In this document: one piece after another, positions 4,134 through 5,635 of the stretch
Position numbering within the stretch: the stretch's first letter is position 1
Layout of the letters: each line of letters begins with the position of its first letter
Assembly (NCBI GenBank): GCA_036823295.1
Contig: DAISGD010000102.1
Span: 1-5,635, forward strand
Direction: 5' to 3'
DNA from: UBA4742 sp002403895
Lineage (GTDB): Bacteria > Actinomycetota > Acidimicrobiia > Acidimicrobiales > Acidimicrobilacustridaceae
DNA: 5,635 nucleotides
Position numbers and translations under genes: made by a program
Notes under the pieces: model-generated
What the model saw: the letters and a program-made list of their open reading frames with translations, nothing else
Told to the model about the DNA's origin: nothing
The model's database searches: none

Positions 4134-5516
4134 ATGACCACCATGCCTGTGCGCCTCATCGGCGACGGTTTGACCGTCCCGTGCCTCGACGGGCTAGGGC
4201 GGCCCTACCTCTCGCTCGACTCGGCTGCTTCAACCGCCGCCCTCCCCTCGGTCAGCCGACGGGTCACCGAGTTCCTGCCTTGGTACTCGAGTGTCCATCG
4301 CGGTGCAGGGTACAAATCGCAGATGGCCACCGCCGCCTACGAAGAAGCGCGCGAGGCGGCCGTGCGCTTCGCCCGCCGCACCGGCACCGACGACGTGGCC
4401 ATCATTTGTCGCAACACCACTGAAGCCATCAACCATCTCGCCTACCGCCTGGGGCTCGGCCCCGACGAGGTCGTCGTCACCACCGTGGTGGAGCACCACG
4501 CCAACCTGCTGCCCTGGGCCCGTCATGGCGGCACCCGGCGCTACGTGGAATGCGACGTCAGCGGACGCTTCACGGTCGATGACGTCATGGGCGCCCTCGA
4601 TACCGCACCCACCCCCCGCCTGCTGGCCATCACCGGGGCCACCAACGTGACCGGCTGGCTACCCCCGATCGACGACATCATCGAGATGGCCCATGCCCGC
4701 GGCGTGCCCGTGCTGGTGGACGCCGCCCAACTGGCCGCCCACCGACCCATGCCACGCTCGGCTGACTACCTGGCCTGGAGCGGCCACAAGATGTACGCCC
4801 CATTCGGCGCCGGTGTGCTCATCGGGCCGCGTGCCACGTTCGCCGAAGGCGACCCCTTCCTGGCCGGGGGCGGGGCCGTGGACCTCGTGGATCTCGATGA
4901 GGTGGTGTGGACCGACCCCCCCGAGCGGGAAGAGGCAGGGTCGCCGAACGTGATCGGCGCCGTGGCCCTGGGAACCGCCATCACCGAACTGGAGGCGATC
5001 GGCTGGGAGGCCATCATCGCCCACGAAGCCGAGCTCGCCGCCCGGTTGCGGGAAGGGCTGGCGGCCATCGACGGCGTCCGGCTCCTCGGGCCACCTCTGG
5101 ACGTGGCCACCTTGGCCGTGGCCGCCTTCACCGTCGCCGAGACCCCCCACGCCCTGGTCGCCGCCCGCCTGTCGGCCGAGTTCGGCATCGGGGTGCGCCA
5201 CGGCTGCTTCTGCGCCCATCCCTACCTCATCCGCCTGCTCGATCTTCCGCCCGACGAGGTCGAGCGCTACCGCCACGATGTCCTGGCCGGCGATCGCACC
5301 CGGATCCCCGGCGCGGTACGAGCGAGCGCCGGCATCTCGGTCACCCCGGCCGAGATCGATCGCTTCTTGGACGCGGTCACCGTCATCGCCCAGGGAGACC
5401 CCCCACCGGTCCCTTACCTCCAGGACCAGGACACGGGCGACTACTGGCCCACCGGCGACGAGGCCCCCTGGTCGACCGGGGATCGCTCCCTCGGCTCCTC
5501 CTGCGCCCGCGGCTAG
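4134..5516 (+). CDS. Class V aminotransferase-fold PLP enzyme, cysteine desulfurase-like (460 aa)
   Basis: The protein has the SufS/Csd-type class V fold. Landmarks in order are LDSAAST (28-34), HRGAGYKSQ (55-63), NTTEAIN (94-100), EHHANLLPW (120-128; H121 at the PLP-stacking position), GATNVTG (168-174), VDAAQ (195-199; D196 and Q199 contact PLP), SGHKMY (216-221; K219 forms the Schiff base), RHGCFCAHP (355-363) and VRASAG (395-400; R396 at the substrate-carboxylate position). C360 aligns with the catalytic Cys of SufS-type desulfurases, and C358 is a second Cys two residues earlier. Cysteine desulfuration is therefore plausible, but the substrate is not proven. Residues 421-460 form an acidic, Pro/Asp/Trp-rich tail ending near C457. 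The start is ATG 4134 because a TACGGT hexamer precedes it by 6 nt. The frame stays open back to 3636, but that part lies largely inside recQ and shows no family similarity. No sufBCDU or tRNA-thiolation gene adjoins it in the window. Confidence 0.88.
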   Translation: MTTMPVRLIGDGLTVPCLDGLGRPYLSLDSAASTAALPSVSRRVTEFLPWYSSVHRGAGYKSQMATAAYEEAREAAVRFARRTGTDDVAIICRNTTEAINHLAYRLGLGPDEVVVTTVVEHHANLLPWARHGGTRRYVECDVSGRFTVDDVMGALDTAPTPRLLAITGATNVTGWLPPIDDIIEMAHARGVPVLVDAAQLAAHRPMPRSADYLAWSGHKMYAPFGAGVLIGPRATFAEGDPFLAGGGAVDLVDLDEVVWTDPPEREEAGSPNVIGAVALGTAITELEAIGWEAIIAHEAELAARLREGLAAIDGVRLLGPPLDVATLAVAAFTVAETPHALVAARLSAEFGIGVRHGCFCAHPYLIRLLDLPPDEVERYRHDVLAGDRTRIPGAVRASAGISVTPAEIDRFLDAVTVIAQGDPPPVPYLQDQDTGDYWPTGDEAPWSTGDRSLGSSCARG

Positions 5517-5526
5517 CGCCAAGCCG

Positions 5527-5566
5527 ATCCCGCAATCCCGCGCTCCCGCCATCCCGCAACCCGTCG
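5527..5566. repeat. Five imperfect 8-bp tandem repeats (consensus NTCCCGCN)
   Basis: Consecutive octamers are ATCCCGCA (5527), ATCCCGCG (5535), CTCCCGCC (5543), ATCCCGCA (5551) and the diverged ACCCGTCG (5559). Units 1 and 4 are identical. The array begins 10 nt after the aminotransferase stop, and its last unit runs into the 5' arm of the inverted repeat at 5561-5613. It is non-coding as far as can be seen. Confidence 0.65.
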
Positions 5567-5613
5567 TTCCTGCATCCAGCCCCACCACGGGGCGCGCGTT
5601 GCAGGAATGACGG
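5561..5613. repeat. Long nested inverted repeat downstream of the aminotransferase
   Basis: CCGTCGTTCCTGCA (5561-5574) pairs with TGCAGGAATGACGG (5600-5613) over 14 positions, 13 Watson-Crick and one G-T. Inside the 25-nt loop GCCCC (5579-5583) pairs with GGGGC (5589-5593), giving a stacked two-stem structure. It could terminate transcription of the aminotransferase gene, but no T-tract follows, so an interspersed palindromic (REP/MITE-like) repeat is equally possible. Confidence 0.6.
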
Positions 5614-5635
5614 AATCCGGGCCGTGTAACGGGTG

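Noticed and set aside
3636..5516. 626-aa ORF extending the PLP enzyme upstream
   Set aside because: The first 166 codons lie mostly inside recQ in another frame, are Arg/Gly/Ala-rich and show no homology; the family's N-terminal motifs begin after ATG 4134.
4134..5516. Naming the PLP enzyme sufS
   Set aside because: It has the fold and an aligned Cys, but no Suf partners nearby, a variant Cys loop and an extra tail, so the symbol would overstate what can be seen.
4659..5588. 309-aa minus-strand ORF antisense to the PLP enzyme
   Set aside because: Shadow frame with low-complexity Gly/Ala/Asp composition that overlaps a fully motif-supported gene.

Overview
The window is GC-rich chromosomal DNA from what looks like an actinobacterium (Actinomycetota; an Acidimicrobiia-like lineage is only a guess). 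The reasons are strong G/C bias at third codon positions, lipoproteins with Ser/Thr-rich linkers, a RecQ helicase of the architecture I associate with actinobacteria, and two genes whose starts look leaderless.

Layout, left to right. (1) 22-600, minus strand: an unrecognised lipoprotein, preceded by a strong Shine-Dalgarno site that serves an out-of-frame 9-codon ORF. (2) 624-987: no convincing gene, with one 8-bp hairpin. (3) 988-1032: the 3' half of a tRNA (anticodon loop to encoded CCA, Thr-UGU-like) without a matching 5' half. This is either the attR-type scar of an element integrated at a tRNA gene or a decayed tRNA. If it is attR, everything to its left is the end of a mobile element and everything to its right is the host flank. 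(4) 1089-1559, minus strand: a second lipoprotein with a clear RBS. (5) 1560-1881: a divergent intergenic region. (6) 1882-3990, plus strand: a 702-aa RecQ-family helicase with an internal winged-helix-like segment, a four-Cys zinc site and a ComF-like phosphoribosyltransferase (PRTase) domain at the C-terminus. (7) 4134-5516, plus strand: a 460-aa class V PLP-dependent aminotransferase/cysteine desulfurase-like protein. (8) 5517-5635: an octanucleotide tandem repeat running into a long nested inverted repeat.

The recQ and aminotransferase genes are collinear but probably transcribed separately. A 143-bp gap with an inverted repeat lies between them, and each has its own TANNNT-type -10 hexamer exactly 6 nt before its ATG. 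No functional link between the helicase and the PLP enzyme is visible. The points most worth following up are the tRNA 3' fragment, the PRTase tail of RecQ with its altered PRPP loop, and the repeat structure at the right end. No CRISPR array, transposase, integrase or complete defence system is visible.
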